Below, one piece after another: positions 51,241-60,130 of a DNA stretch of 64,000 bases. Made by a program: the position numbers and the translations under genes. This DNA comes from JADZAI01 sp047602465 (GTDB taxonomy: Bacteria; Pseudomonadota; Alphaproteobacteria; Micropepsales; Micropepsaceae): assembly GCA_047602465.1 (NCBI GenBank), contig JASGHF010000001.1, positions 868,001-932,000 of the forward strand, given 5' to 3'. The notes under the pieces were generated by a model that saw nothing but the letters and a program-made list of their open reading frames with translations, was not told the origin of the DNA and did not search any database. Position 1 is the first letter of the stretch; each line of letters opens with the position of its first letter.

Positions 51241-52548
51241 TTACGCCCTGCCCTGTCTGGGCATCTGCGGCAGCGGCCGCATCAGCAGCATCAGCATCGC
51301 GACGAACTGGCCGAACGACATCGTCTTGCCGGAGAGCGAGGCGGAGGTGGAGCAGATGAGGATGAAGAGGAGGATGGCCCAGCCGGATTTAGGCGCGCAT
51401 TGCCGCGCCATGGAGACGAGGAAACAGATGAGGCCGACGAAGAACGGCACGGAGATGAGGATGCCGTAATAGGCGATGAAGCCGACCCAGAAGCTTTCGA
51501 TGCCGAAACCGATGCCCTCGGTGCGCTGAAGCGTGGCGACGACATCCGGGTTCGCGCCGACGAGGAGATCGGTGAAGGGGATCTTGCCGACGAGTTCGAA
51601 CATGATGAGGCGGCTGGCGGCGGAGCCGTCGTCCTCGACGAAACGCATCAGGAATTTGTCGAGAAAGCCGCCGGTGACGAGGAGGATGGTTCCGACGACC
51701 ATGACCGGCACGATGACGAGCATGGCGGCGGCGGCGTTCGCGTTGAAGCGGCGGCCGGCGAAGATGTCGAGCGCGCGCTTGCCGACGATGACCGCAGCGA
51801 AGCCCAGGAAGGCGACGGTCGCGAACCGGCCGCCGAAGACGGCGAGCGCGGGGAGCTGAAGCAGCAATGCGGCGGTGCGCCAGCCGGGCGACAGATCCCT
51901 GCCGCCGCCGAGCATGATGATGAGGCCGTAACAGGCGGCCATGGCGGCGTTGTTGAGCGGATGGCCGAGCAGCGCGGAGGAGCGGTAGTCCGACGTGATT
52001 TCGAGGCCCTGGGCGACGATGGGCGTGAGGCGGAAGCCGATGGCGAATTCGGCGAGGCCGATGAGCGCGTTGAGCGCCATGAAGGCGTGCAGGAAAAGCG
52101 CCATGCGATGCTGCGCCCGTGACGGCGTGCGCGGCAGGATGAGGAACAGCGCCATCGGCATGAGGAAGGTGTCGAAGGTCGCAGTGAGCGGCGAGCCGTG
52201 AAACTTCACGATATAGGCGAAGAGCGCCGCCCAGCAGAGGAAGAAGACGATGAGGCCCTTGTGCCGGCGCACGATCTCATCTGCGAAGGCGGCGAGGTTC
52301 GGGCGGGTGGCGAGAAGCGCGAAGAGGCCAGCGAAGGCGAAATAGGTGGCGGGGGCGATCTTTTCCCACTGCGCGCCGCCCGCCGTCTCATAGGCGAGGC
52401 CGAGCGAGGCCATCATCAGGTTGGAGATGAAGAAGAGCGCGGCGACCGACGCGTAGGCGCAGAGCGTGACGGGCCAGTCGATGGGACGGCGCAGGCGCGT
52501 GGGCCGCGCGGCATGGAACGGCGCGCCGGTCGCCCGGGCGGAGGTCAT
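51241..52548 (-). CDS. O-antigen ligase/Wzy-like polymerase
   Basis: A 435-residue polytopic membrane protein with ten or more helices and a periplasmic loop (FLDKFLMRFVEDDGSAASRL ... GANPDVVATLQRTEGIGFGI) near the C-terminal third, the usual position of the WaaL/Wzy catalytic loop. In a Wzx/Wzy/Wzc locus without lipid A core genes it most likely polymerises repeat units. Start overlaps the stop of the co-polymerase gene by four bases. Confidence 0.82.
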   Translation of the reverse strand: MTSARATGAPFHAARPTRLRRPIDWPVTLCAYASVAALFFISNLMMASLGLAYETAGGAQWEKIAPATYFAFAGLFALLATRPNLAAFADEIVRRHKGLIVFFLCWAALFAYIVKFHGSPLTATFDTFLMPMALFLILPRTPSRAQHRMALFLHAFMALNALIGLAEFAIGFRLTPIVAQGLEITSDYRSSALLGHPLNNAAMAACYGLIIMLGGGRDLSPGWRTAALLLQLPALAVFGGRFATVAFLGFAAVIVGKRALDIFAGRRFNANAAAAMLVIVPVMVVGTILLVTGGFLDKFLMRFVEDDGSAASRLIMFELVGKIPFTDLLVGANPDVVATLQRTEGIGFGIESFWVGFIAYYGILISVPFFVGLICFLVSMARQCAPKSGWAILLFILICSTSASLSGKTMSFGQFVAMLMLLMRPLPQMPRQGRA

Positions 52549-54629
52549 GAGGCCGCGTCGGGTTCGGCCATCGTCAGCACGATGCCGCAGGTCTTTTCGC
52601 CGCGCACGCGCAAGGCGCGGAGCGCGGTGGAGAGATCGGCGCGGGTGGCGCGCTGGGCGCGCAGGACGAGCGCGACCTGATCGGCGGCCTCTGCGATGGC
52701 GCGGCTGTCAGGTTCGTCGGCGAGCGGCGCGCCGACGAGGATCACATAGTCGAAGCGGGCGCGGGCCTGGGCGATGAGGCGTTCATAGGCGCCGCGCGCG
52801 GGGCGGGCCTGGGTCGGCGATTTGCGCGCCGCCAGAGGAAGGGCGCGCAGGCCGCTGCGTTTGTCGCCGACCAGCGCCTCCATCAGCGGCACGCGGCCGG
52901 CGAGAACGTCGTAGAGGCCGATCGCGGCGCTGGGCGCGACGAGTTCGGTGAGGGCGCGGGTCGCCGGATCGGCGTCGATGATGAGGACGCGCTCGCCCGA
53001 AGCGACGGCGGCGAGCGCGAGATTGAGCGCCACGGAGGCGGCGCCGTCGCCGCTGCGCGTGCCGACGACGAGGGCCGAGCGTTCGCGCTGGCGCTCGATG
53101 GGATCGCGCAGTTCGGCGCGCATCAGGCGGATGGCGTAGTCGAAGGCGTTGGTGCGGCCGCGGCGTCTGGCGTCGTAGGGCGGCAGCACGGCGAGGACTT
53201 CCAGGCCGTCGCGGCGGAGCTGGGCGGCGCTGCGGATGCGGTCATCGAAGCGTTCGCGCATCAGGGCGAGCGCCGCGCCGAGACCCAGACCGAAGGCGAG
53301 CGCCACGCCGACGATGAAGGCGCGCGGCGGGAAGGATGCGGCGGACGGTGTCGCAGCGGGCGCGAGGACGCGGGCGGGCGAGACTTCGAGCTGTTCCTGC
53401 TCCGCCGTTTCGCGGACGCGGGCGAGGATCGATTCGTAGACCTCGCGCACCGCGTCGGCCTCGCGCTGAAGCTCGCGGAGCTGGATGAGGGCGGAGGCGT
53501 CTTCCACGTCGCGGCCGGTGAGGCGGTCGAGTTCGGCTTCGAGCGCTGCGACCTCGCGCTCGGCGACGGCGAGATCGTTGCGGGCGCTTTCGGCGATGCG
53601 GCCGACCTCGCCCGCGATCTGGCGTTCGATGGAGGCGATCTCCTCGCGGATCTGGATGACCTGCGGGTGCTTGTCGCCATAGGTGGCGGTGAGTTCGGCC
53701 TCCTTCTGGCGCGCGGTCGCGAGCTGGGCGCGGAGCGTGGCGATGAGCTGGGACGATGTCGCCTGCGCGGTGCCATCGGCCCCGGCGCGGCGGATTTCCT
53801 CGTAGCGCGCGCGGGCCGTCGCCATCACCGCGCGGGCGGCGATGAGGCGCTGGTTCAGTTCGGCGATCTGCTGTTCGGTGACGGCGCTGCCGTCCTTGCC
53901 GACGAGCCCGTGTTCGGCGCGCCAGGCCTGGACGGCGTCCTCGGCGACGCGCAGCTGGCGGCGGAGATCTTCCAGACGCGCCGTCAGCGCTTCGTTCGCG
54001 GCGCGGGTGGCGGCGCGGGCGCTGTCGATCTGGTCTTCGCGATAGGCCTCGGTGATGGCGTTGGCGATGTCGCGGGCGAGCGCCGGATCGCGCGAGGTGG
54101 CGCGAATGTCGAGAATATAGGTGCGGTCGGCGCGGCTGACGGCGACACGCTTGGACAGCGTGTCGAGCGCGGAGGCGGCGCGGTCGATGGGGTTGCTGCC
54201 GGCGCCGCCGAATTCAGGCTTGTTGGCGAGCGCGAGTTTTTCCACCACGCGGCCGAGGACGGCGTTGGAGGTGACGACGCGGAGCTGGCTTTCCACCAGC
54301 GAAGCGTCGGAGCCGGCGCCGGTGGGCAGCACTTCGGTCTGCAGCAGTTTCTGGTCGCGCGGATCGAGCAGGACGAGCGTGGAGGCCGTGTAGAGCTTGG
54401 GCGTCATCATCGTATAGACGACGGCCAATCCGGTGAGCAGCAGTGCAGGCAGCAGCACGGCGCGCCAGCGGCGGCGGAGAATGTCGATCAGGCCCTTGAG
54501 GTCGATGCCGTCATCGCCCGGACGCTGCGGCTCGAGCAGCACAGGGGGCAGCGGCGCCCGCATCGCAGCGCGCCTGAGCGGCTGAGCGCCGCTGTAAGGT
54601 GTCATCGCTGCGGACATGGACGGGCGCAC
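52545..54629 (-). CDS. Wzc/GumC-type polysaccharide co-polymerase with degenerate BY-kinase domain
   Basis: A 694-residue protein. Wzz domain at the N-terminus (LIDILRRRWRAVLLPALLLT first helix), long periplasmic coiled coils, second helix near AFIVGVALAFGLGLGAALAL, then a cytoplasmic ATPase-like domain. Walker A position reads GTRSGDGAASVALNLA where active BY-kinases have GEGKS/T; the Lys is Ala. Walker A' VLIIDADPATR is kept (D-x-D). No tyrosine-rich tail at the C-terminus. It therefore can regulate chain length but probably not autophosphorylate. Start may be GTG 54629, ATG 54617 or ATG 54605. Confidence 0.88.
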   Translation of the reverse strand: MRPSMSAAMTPYSGAQPLRRAAMRAPLPPVLLEPQRPGDDGIDLKGLIDILRRRWRAVLLPALLLTGLAVVYTMMTPKLYTASTLVLLDPRDQKLLQTEVLPTGAGSDASLVESQLRVVTSNAVLGRVVEKLALANKPEFGGAGSNPIDRAASALDTLSKRVAVSRADRTYILDIRATSRDPALARDIANAITEAYREDQIDSARAATRAANEALTARLEDLRRQLRVAEDAVQAWRAEHGLVGKDGSAVTEQQIAELNQRLIAARAVMATARARYEEIRRAGADGTAQATSSQLIATLRAQLATARQKEAELTATYGDKHPQVIQIREEIASIERQIAGEVGRIAESARNDLAVAEREVAALEAELDRLTGRDVEDASALIQLRELQREADAVREVYESILARVRETAEQEQLEVSPARVLAPAATPSAASFPPRAFIVGVALAFGLGLGAALALMRERFDDRIRSAAQLRRDGLEVLAVLPPYDARRRGRTNAFDYAIRLMRAELRDPIERQRERSALVVGTRSGDGAASVALNLALAAVASGERVLIIDADPATRALTELVAPSAAIGLYDVLAGRVPLMEALVGDKRSGLRALPLAARKSPTQARPARGAYERLIAQARARFDYVILVGAPLADEPDSRAIAEAADQVALVLRAQRATRADLSTALRALRVRGEKTCGIVLTMAEPDAAS

Positions 54630-54657
54630 AACCTCAATCGCGGCGAGGATCGCCGCG

Positions 54658-55386
54658 TTAACCTTTCCGGATTACACGCCAAAGAAATTGAGAATTTCCC
54701 AAGAGATAGCGCCGCCAGAGCCGTCCCGGCTCGCGCATGAGACGCCAGACCCACTCCATGCGGGCGGCGCGGAAAAAGCCCGGCGCACGGACGACGCGGC
54801 CGGAGAGGAAATCGAGCAAGGCCCCTACCCCCACCGCCATGCGGCAGCCCAGCGCGTCGAAATGGCGGGCGATGAAGAGTTCCTGGGCCGGATTGCCGAA
54901 GGCGACGAGCAGGATATCGGGGCGGGTTCCGGCGATGGCGGCGACGACGCCGGGGGTCGTTTCCGGCGGGAAATAGCCATCGCGCGTGCCGACAATGGCG
55001 TGCTGCGGCGCGAGGGATTCGAGCTTCGCGGCGGCTTCTTCGGCGATGCCCGGCTTGCCGCCGAGCAGATAGATGCGGAGCGGCGTTTGCGTCCGCTGCA
55101 GATAGGCCGGGACGAAATCGGTGCCGTTGAGGTTTTCCGGGAAGCGATGCCCATGCAGACGGCGGGCGGCGATATCGACGCCGACGCCGTCGTTAAGTAT
55201 CAGGAAACCATCGAGCGCCGCCTTGAAGGCCGCATCCTTCGCCGCGACGTTCGAGGTGTGGGCGTTGAGGAAAGCGAGCCTGAGGCGGTCGCCGGATGCG
55301 AGGCGCGTGTTGAGATGGGCGATCATCTCGTCCATCGGCGCGGAGGTGACGGCGATGCCCAGTATGTCGCGCGTGACGAGGCTCAT
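54658..55386 (-). CDS. WecG/TagA/CpsF family glycosyltransferase
   Basis: A 242-residue GT26 enzyme. FLNAHTSNVAAKDAAFKAAL, the LNDGVGVDIAARRLHG signature, NLNGTDFVPAYL, YLLGGKPGIAEEAAAKLESL, VAFGNPAQELFIARH and MAVGVGALLDFLSG with ARMEWVWRLMREPGRLWRRY, all typical. Adds ManNAc(A)- or similar residues to a lipid-linked sugar at the inner membrane. Second gene of the operon; overlaps the GT4 gene by four bases. Confidence 0.93.
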   Translation of the reverse strand: MSLVTRDILGIAVTSAPMDEMIAHLNTRLASGDRLRLAFLNAHTSNVAAKDAAFKAALDGFLILNDGVGVDIAARRLHGHRFPENLNGTDFVPAYLQRTQTPLRIYLLGGKPGIAEEAAAKLESLAPQHAIVGTRDGYFPPETTPGVVAAIAGTRPDILLVAFGNPAQELFIARHFDALGCRMAVGVGALLDFLSGRVVRAPGFFRAARMEWVWRLMREPGRLWRRYLLGNSQFLWRVIRKG

Positions 55387-56456
55387 GGGCGCGCGACCTC
55401 GGCGATGAGGGCTTCGAATTTGTCGAGGGCGCGGTCGATGGAGAAATCCTCGGCGCGGGCGCGGCGGGGCGCGGGATCGCCTGTGTTCGACAGGGTTTCA
55501 TCGATGGCGGCGGCGAGCGCGGCGGGATCGCGCGGGGGCACGAGCGTCCCGTCCCGGCCGTCGCGGAGAACTTCCTCAGGGCCGCCGCAGCGTGTGGCGA
55601 CGACAGGAAGGCCGTGGCCGAGCGCCTCGACGAGGACGTTGCCGAAGGCTTCCGTCCATGAGGGGAGCGCGAGCATTTTGGCCTCGCGATAGGCGGGCCA
55701 TGGCTCCGGCTGGTAGCCGCGGAAGTCGATGCGGTCCCGAATGCCGAGTTCAGTGGCGCGGGCCTCCAGCGCCGGGCGGTCGGGGCCGTCGCCGAGAAGG
55801 ACGAGGCGCGTGGTGGGCCTTGTCAGGGCCATCGCCTCGATGAGGGTGGAGAAGCCCTTTTCCGGGACCATGCGGCCGACGGCGAGGACGATATCGGGGC
55901 GCGCGGCGAGGTCTGCGGCGCCGGGTACATGGCCGGCCGGCGGCAGATGGATGGCGTTGTGGATGGTGGTGACGCGGTCGGGCCGGGCGCGGAAGGTCTT
56001 GATGAGATAGCCGCGCAGGTCGTCCGAGACGGTGAGCGTGCGGGCGGCCCAGCGGCTGGTCAGCGGGGTCGCACGATAGGTGAGACGGCCGAGAAAGCGC
56101 GGCTCCGCATCGAAGCGGCCATGGGCGGAGAGGATCGCCGCGCCGCGCCAGCCCGAGCGCAGGCGCGCCAGCATGAGCTTGAGATTGGACGCGCCGACGG
56201 CGGCGAAGGCGGCCACGGGGTCGGTGGCTTTCAGGTGTCTGGCGAGCGCGGAGACCGCCTTGCCATGGCCTTTGCCAAGGACGACGCGCTTCATGTCCGG
56301 CGGGAGAAAGCCCTCGTTTGCGCCGTCTTCGAAATCGACGGCGAAGGTCACGTCCCAGCCGCGCCGGTAGAGGCCCGAGGCGACCAGCGCCCAGACCCGT
56401 TCCGCGCCGCCGCCGACGAGGCCATGCGTGTAAAAAAGGAGGCGTCTGTTAGGCAT
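55383..56456 (-). CDS. Glycosyltransferase family 4
   Basis: A 357-residue GT-B glycosyltransferase. FYTHGLVGGGAERVWALVAS acceptor loop, LTVSDDLRGYLIKTF, then the donor domain VLAVGRMVPEKGFSTLIEAM, FRGYQPEPWPAYREAKMLAL and PSWTEAFGNVLVEALGHGLP (E-x7-E). First gene of the five-gene unit (GT4, WecG, co-polymerase, polymerase, flippase), all with gaps below 30 bases. Divergent from the propeller gene across about 90 bases. Confidence 0.92.
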   Translation of the reverse strand: MPNRRLLFYTHGLVGGGAERVWALVASGLYRRGWDVTFAVDFEDGANEGFLPPDMKRVVLGKGHGKAVSALARHLKATDPVAAFAAVGASNLKLMLARLRSGWRGAAILSAHGRFDAEPRFLGRLTYRATPLTSRWAARTLTVSDDLRGYLIKTFRARPDRVTTIHNAIHLPPAGHVPGAADLAARPDIVLAVGRMVPEKGFSTLIEAMALTRPTTRLVLLGDGPDRPALEARATELGIRDRIDFRGYQPEPWPAYREAKMLALPSWTEAFGNVLVEALGHGLPVVATRCGGPEEVLRDGRDGTLVPPRDPAALAAAIDETLSNTGDPAPRRARAEDFSIDRALDKFEALIAEVARP

Positions 56457-56545
56457 TTCTCAAAATGAGATCGGATAGGGTTTTCAGCAGATTAGGGGAA
56501 ACATCTAAACCGAGCGTTCGCGCGGCAGCCGCGCACGCCTGAAAG

Positions 56546-58036
56546 TTGGGGCTTTTGGCGTCTCCGGGACTGAAAATACGGCTCGCCATCGATCCGGCGC
56601 GGGCGCGCGGCTGGCATCGCACGCTGGCCGACGAACTGCGCCGCCGGGGGCATCAGGTTTTTGTCGCGGTGCGGCCGGGCGGGCCGAAGCCGCCGGCCTC
56701 GCTGGGCCTCGTGCTGATGCTGGAGCGGATGACCGGCCGGAACCGCCGGCGCGCAGCGGAATGGAGCGGCGACGATCTGCGCCAATCCGACGGCGCGACG
56801 AAAGACGCCGAACTTGAGATCGATCTGACAGGCCTGACCGGCGGCGATGCCAACTCACGCACGCTGCGGCCCGTCTATGGCGATGCGCTGATCGAGGAAG
56901 CGGCGGCTGCGGCCTTGCTGGACGGGCGCATTCCGCCCATCGGGGTGAGCGACAGCGCGGCCCCCGGCTATCCCATGATGACGCGCCCGGCGGTGGAGCA
57001 TGTCCATGATCTGGGGCGTTCGCTGGACAATCTGAATGCGCGGCTGGTTTCCATCCTGGCGCGGGCGGCGGACATGGCGGCGCGCGGGCGCAAGATCGCC
57101 GGCGACGAGGCGCTGGCGCTGCGCGATGCGCGGACATGGAGCGCGAGCAGTGCGTTCGGCACGCTGACCCATGCGGCGCGGCATATGCTGGCCAAGATCC
57201 TGCGCCGCGCGCCGCACTGGTATGTCGGCTGGCGCAGGACGGACGAGGCGCGCCTGACCGAGACGATGGCGATACCGGGCGGCGGCTGGCAGGTGCTGCC
57301 CGATGACGGACAGCGCTTCTATGCCGACCCGATGGTCGCGACCTGGCAGGGCCGCAGCTTCATGTTCGTGGAGGAATATCCCTACGCGACGGCGAAGGGC
57401 GTGATCTCGGCGGTCGAGATGGGGCCGGACGGGCCGATGGGAACGCCGGACATGGTGTTCGAAGCGGCTGCGCACCTGTCATACCCCTTCGTGTTCGAGC
57501 GCGACGGGGCGATGTGGATGATCCCCGAAAGCTCCAGCCTCAACGGCGTCGATCTTTATCGCGCGACGGATTTTCCGCGCGGCTGGGTGCATGTGGCGCG
57601 TCTGGTGGACGGGGCGCAGGTGAGCGACGCCACCATCGTCGATCATGGCGGGAAATTGTGGATGACGGGCACGGTCGGCGGCGGCGACGCCTCGACATGG
57701 GATGCGCTGCATCTGTGGTCGGCCGAGACGCTGACCGGGCCGTGGCGGGCGCATAGCGAGAACCCGGTTCTGCTGGATGCGCTGAGCGCGCGGCCGGCGG
57801 GGGCGTTCTACAAACGCGGCGGCGAATTGTGGCGGCCGGCCCAGGATTGCACCACCGGCTATGGCGCGGGGCTTGCACTTTGCCGCGTCACGAAAATGGA
57901 CGATGAAGGCTTCGCGCAGGAAATCGGCGCGGTCCTGAGGGCGGGCGGCAGCGACTGGCCCGGTTCGGGACTGCATACGGTTAACTGGGCGGACGGACTG
58001 GAGGTCGTCGACGGATGCCGGGACCGCAAGCGATGA
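56546..58036 (+). CDS. Beta-propeller protein, GINT1/glucosamine-IPC transferase N-domain-like
   Basis: A 496-residue cytosolic protein. The C-terminal half (about 225-490) is a five-blade-like propeller with ADPMVATWQGRSFMFVEEYP, HLSYPFVFERDGAMWMIPES, DATIVDHGGKLWMTGTVGG and GPWRAHSENPVLLD, resembling the N-terminal domain of GINT1 and GH43/GH32-like folds, without the GT64 domain that follows in plant GINT1. The N-terminal part (KIRLAIDPARARGWHRTLAD, EIDLTGLTGG) has a formyltransferase-like look. In bacteria such proteins occur in polysaccharide clusters; activity is unknown. Start TTG 56546 or TTG 56555, both weak. Confidence 0.75.
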   Translation: MGLLASPGLKIRLAIDPARARGWHRTLADELRRRGHQVFVAVRPGGPKPPASLGLVLMLERMTGRNRRRAAEWSGDDLRQSDGATKDAELEIDLTGLTGGDANSRTLRPVYGDALIEEAAAAALLDGRIPPIGVSDSAAPGYPMMTRPAVEHVHDLGRSLDNLNARLVSILARAADMAARGRKIAGDEALALRDARTWSASSAFGTLTHAARHMLAKILRRAPHWYVGWRRTDEARLTETMAIPGGGWQVLPDDGQRFYADPMVATWQGRSFMFVEEYPYATAKGVISAVEMGPDGPMGTPDMVFEAAAHLSYPFVFERDGAMWMIPESSSLNGVDLYRATDFPRGWVHVARLVDGAQVSDATIVDHGGKLWMTGTVGGGDASTWDALHLWSAETLTGPWRAHSENPVLLDALSARPAGAFYKRGGELWRPAQDCTTGYGAGLALCRVTKMDDEGFAQEIGAVLRAGGSDWPGSGLHTVNWADGLEVVDGCRDRKR

Positions 58037-58992
58037 ACGCCCATTCGATGTCTCCCCTGACGGCCTTCGAGCCGTGGCCCGCCCATCTGAAAGAGGTGTG
58101 GGGCCGCGAGGCCGTGGTGACGCGCCACACGCTGCACCGTTCGCCGCTGATGCAGATGAACGCGCTGGCCGATCTGATCGACGCCTATCCGCGCTCGCAC
58201 TACAGCCTCATCAGCATGGGCGCGCAGGGCGAGAAGGAGCGCCGGTTCTGGCGCGAGGGCGACATCGCCGGCATGAAAGGCGCGGACGTGATCGAATGGA
58301 TCGCGGCGGGGCGCATGTGGCTGAACCTGCGGCGCGTCGACGAGGTCGATGGCCGCTATGGCGCGTTGCTGGCGGCGGCCTATGACGAGATCGCGGCGAA
58401 TGCGCCGGGCGAAGCGATGACGAATGTCTCGATGGGCATCCTGATCTCGTCGCCGGGGGCGCAGGTCTATTATCACTGCGACCTGCCGGGTCAGGCGCTG
58501 TGGCAGGTGCATGGCCGCAAGAAGATCCTGATCTATCCGAACACCGAGCCGTTTCTGAAAGCTGAGGCGCTGGAGGATATCGCGGTGCTGGGCGTGGAAG
58601 TGGACCTGCCCTATGAGCCGTGGTTCGACAGCTTCGCCAAAAGCTTCGATCTGGAAGCCGGCGACATGGCGCACTGGCCGCTGAACGCGCCGCACCGGGT
58701 GGAGAATTACGACATGCTGAACGTGTCGATCACCTCCGAACACTGGAGCCGGTCGATCGCGCGCAAGCATCACATCAATATGGGCAACGGGTTGCTGCGC
58801 CACCGCTATGGCTGGGCGGCGAAGAGCCGGAAGATCACCGGCCCCGGCTATGTCGCCAAGGCGGCGCTGCAGAAGCTGAGCCATAAATCGAAATGGCTGG
58901 CGAAGCAGCGCGCGGGCAAGCGGCCCATCGAGTTCGCGCTGGACCCGGCCGTGCGCGGCGGCGTGACGCTGGTCGAGTTGGCCGTTTCGTGA
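58033..58992 (+). CDS. JmjC/cupin-like putative 2-oxoglutarate/Fe(II) oxygenase
   Basis: A 319-residue protein with a cupin-like core. H-x-D of the metal site as VYYHCDLPGQALWQVHGRKK, second His in MAHWPLNAPHRVENY, and the ILIYPN strand between them, in the order of JmjC-type hydroxylases. Often annotated as a transcriptional regulator or cupin-like protein, but no DNA-binding domain is visible. A hydroxylation on a small molecule or peptide is the likely reaction. Start at ATG 58033 overlaps the previous stop (ATGA). Confidence 0.75.
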   Translation: MNAHSMSPLTAFEPWPAHLKEVWGREAVVTRHTLHRSPLMQMNALADLIDAYPRSHYSLISMGAQGEKERRFWREGDIAGMKGADVIEWIAAGRMWLNLRRVDEVDGRYGALLAAAYDEIAANAPGEAMTNVSMGILISSPGAQVYYHCDLPGQALWQVHGRKKILIYPNTEPFLKAEALEDIAVLGVEVDLPYEPWFDSFAKSFDLEAGDMAHWPLNAPHRVENYDMLNVSITSEHWSRSIARKHHINMGNGLLRHRYGWAAKSRKITGPGYVAKAALQKLSHKSKWLAKQRAGKRPIEFALDPAVRGGVTLVELAVS

Positions 58993-60077
58993 GCGCCGCT
59001 TCGCCCTTTCAGATCCGCGTCCAATCAAGCTGGAGCGCGGTGGACCCGGTTTGGCGCGAGCTGGCGCGCAGCGGCGGCGCGACGCCGTTCCAGACGCCGG
59101 GATTCCTGGATGCCTGGTATGCGAGCTATGGCGCCGACGCGACGCCGGTGATCGTGGAAGTCTGGCGCGGCGATCAGCCGGCCATGATGCTGCCGCTGGC
59201 GCTGAAGGACGGCGTGATCGGCTTTGCCGATGCCGGGATCAGCGACAACAACGCGCCGGTGGCCGGCCCCGCCCTGCCCGCGCGCGCCGGGATGAAAGCG
59301 CTGTGGCCGGCGATCCGCCGCGCGCTGCCCGGCGCGAGCCTGCTGCGGCTGGAGAAGCAGCCCGAGACGGTGGACGGCAAGGAAAACCCGATGCTGGGTG
59401 TCGGTACGCCGCGGCCGTCGCCTTTGAGCGCCCATCCGCTGAGCATGGGCGACAGCTTCGAGGATTATTCGCGCAGCCGCACGACCAAGTTCCGCAAGGA
59501 GCAGGAGCGCGTGTGGCGCGTCTTCACGCGGAACGAGGGGGCGCGGTTCGACCTGATCGCCGATCCGGCGCAGGCCGTCGCCATCCTGACCGATATGGAC
59601 CGGCTGCAGGCCGCGCGGATGAGCGAACTGGGCATCGACGCGCAGGTCGGCGGCGCGGCCTATACGGCGCACTACCGCCACCTCGTTCAGCACGCGATCG
59701 GCGGCGATGCGGTGCTGGGCGCGCTCATCTGCAATGGCGAAACCGTCGGGGCGCTGCTGGGCGTCAGCGGCGGCGGGACGGTGACGTTCGTGCGCCTCGC
59801 CCATGCGGGCGGCGACTGGGCGACGACCTCGCCAGGGCGGCTGGTGATCGAGCAGACGCTGATGGCGCTGCATGCGGGCGGCGTGAGGCGGTTCGATTTC
59901 TCGGTCGGCGACTATGCCTACAAGGAGAATTTCCGCATCGGTCACGCGCCGCTGTTCGACGCCGCCATGCCGCTGTCGCTGGCGGGCAAAATAAAAGCGG
60001 CGCGGATCAATCTCCGCGCCGCCCTGAGGCAGTCGCCGCTGGCGCGGCGTCTGCTTGGCAAGACGAAGGACGTCTGA
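58989..60077 (+). CDS. GNAT acyltransferase, CelD/BcsL (FemAB-like, Acetyltransf_6)
   Basis: A 362-residue protein of the BioF2/CelD acetyltransferase family found in cellulose and exopolysaccharide loci. Marks: TPFQTPGFLDAWYASYGADA, PVIVEVWRGDQPAMMLPLAL, the linker SRSRTTKFRKEQERVWRVFT, GALLGVSGGGTVTFVRLAHA and FDFSVGDYAYKENFRIGHAP. Probably acylates sugars of the repeat unit. GTG at 58989 overlaps the cupin stop (GTGA). Confidence 0.86.
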   Translation: MSAASPFQIRVQSSWSAVDPVWRELARSGGATPFQTPGFLDAWYASYGADATPVIVEVWRGDQPAMMLPLALKDGVIGFADAGISDNNAPVAGPALPARAGMKALWPAIRRALPGASLLRLEKQPETVDGKENPMLGVGTPRPSPLSAHPLSMGDSFEDYSRSRTTKFRKEQERVWRVFTRNEGARFDLIADPAQAVAILTDMDRLQAARMSELGIDAQVGGAAYTAHYRHLVQHAIGGDAVLGALICNGETVGALLGVSGGGTVTFVRLAHAGGDWATTSPGRLVIEQTLMALHAGGVRRFDFSVGDYAYKENFRIGHAPLFDAAMPLSLAGKIKAARINLRAALRQSPLARRLLGKTKDV

Positions 60078-60130
60078 TCTCCACGTCGTATGGTTAGCGC
60101 GCGTTAACGGATCGGTCCTATCGTGCGCGC

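Noticed and set aside
60094..60108. TTAG-N6-TTAAC upstream of the C-methyltransferase as a CtrA box
   Set aside because: Spacing is six, not seven, and the first half-site has one mismatch; kept only as a GTTAACGG word.
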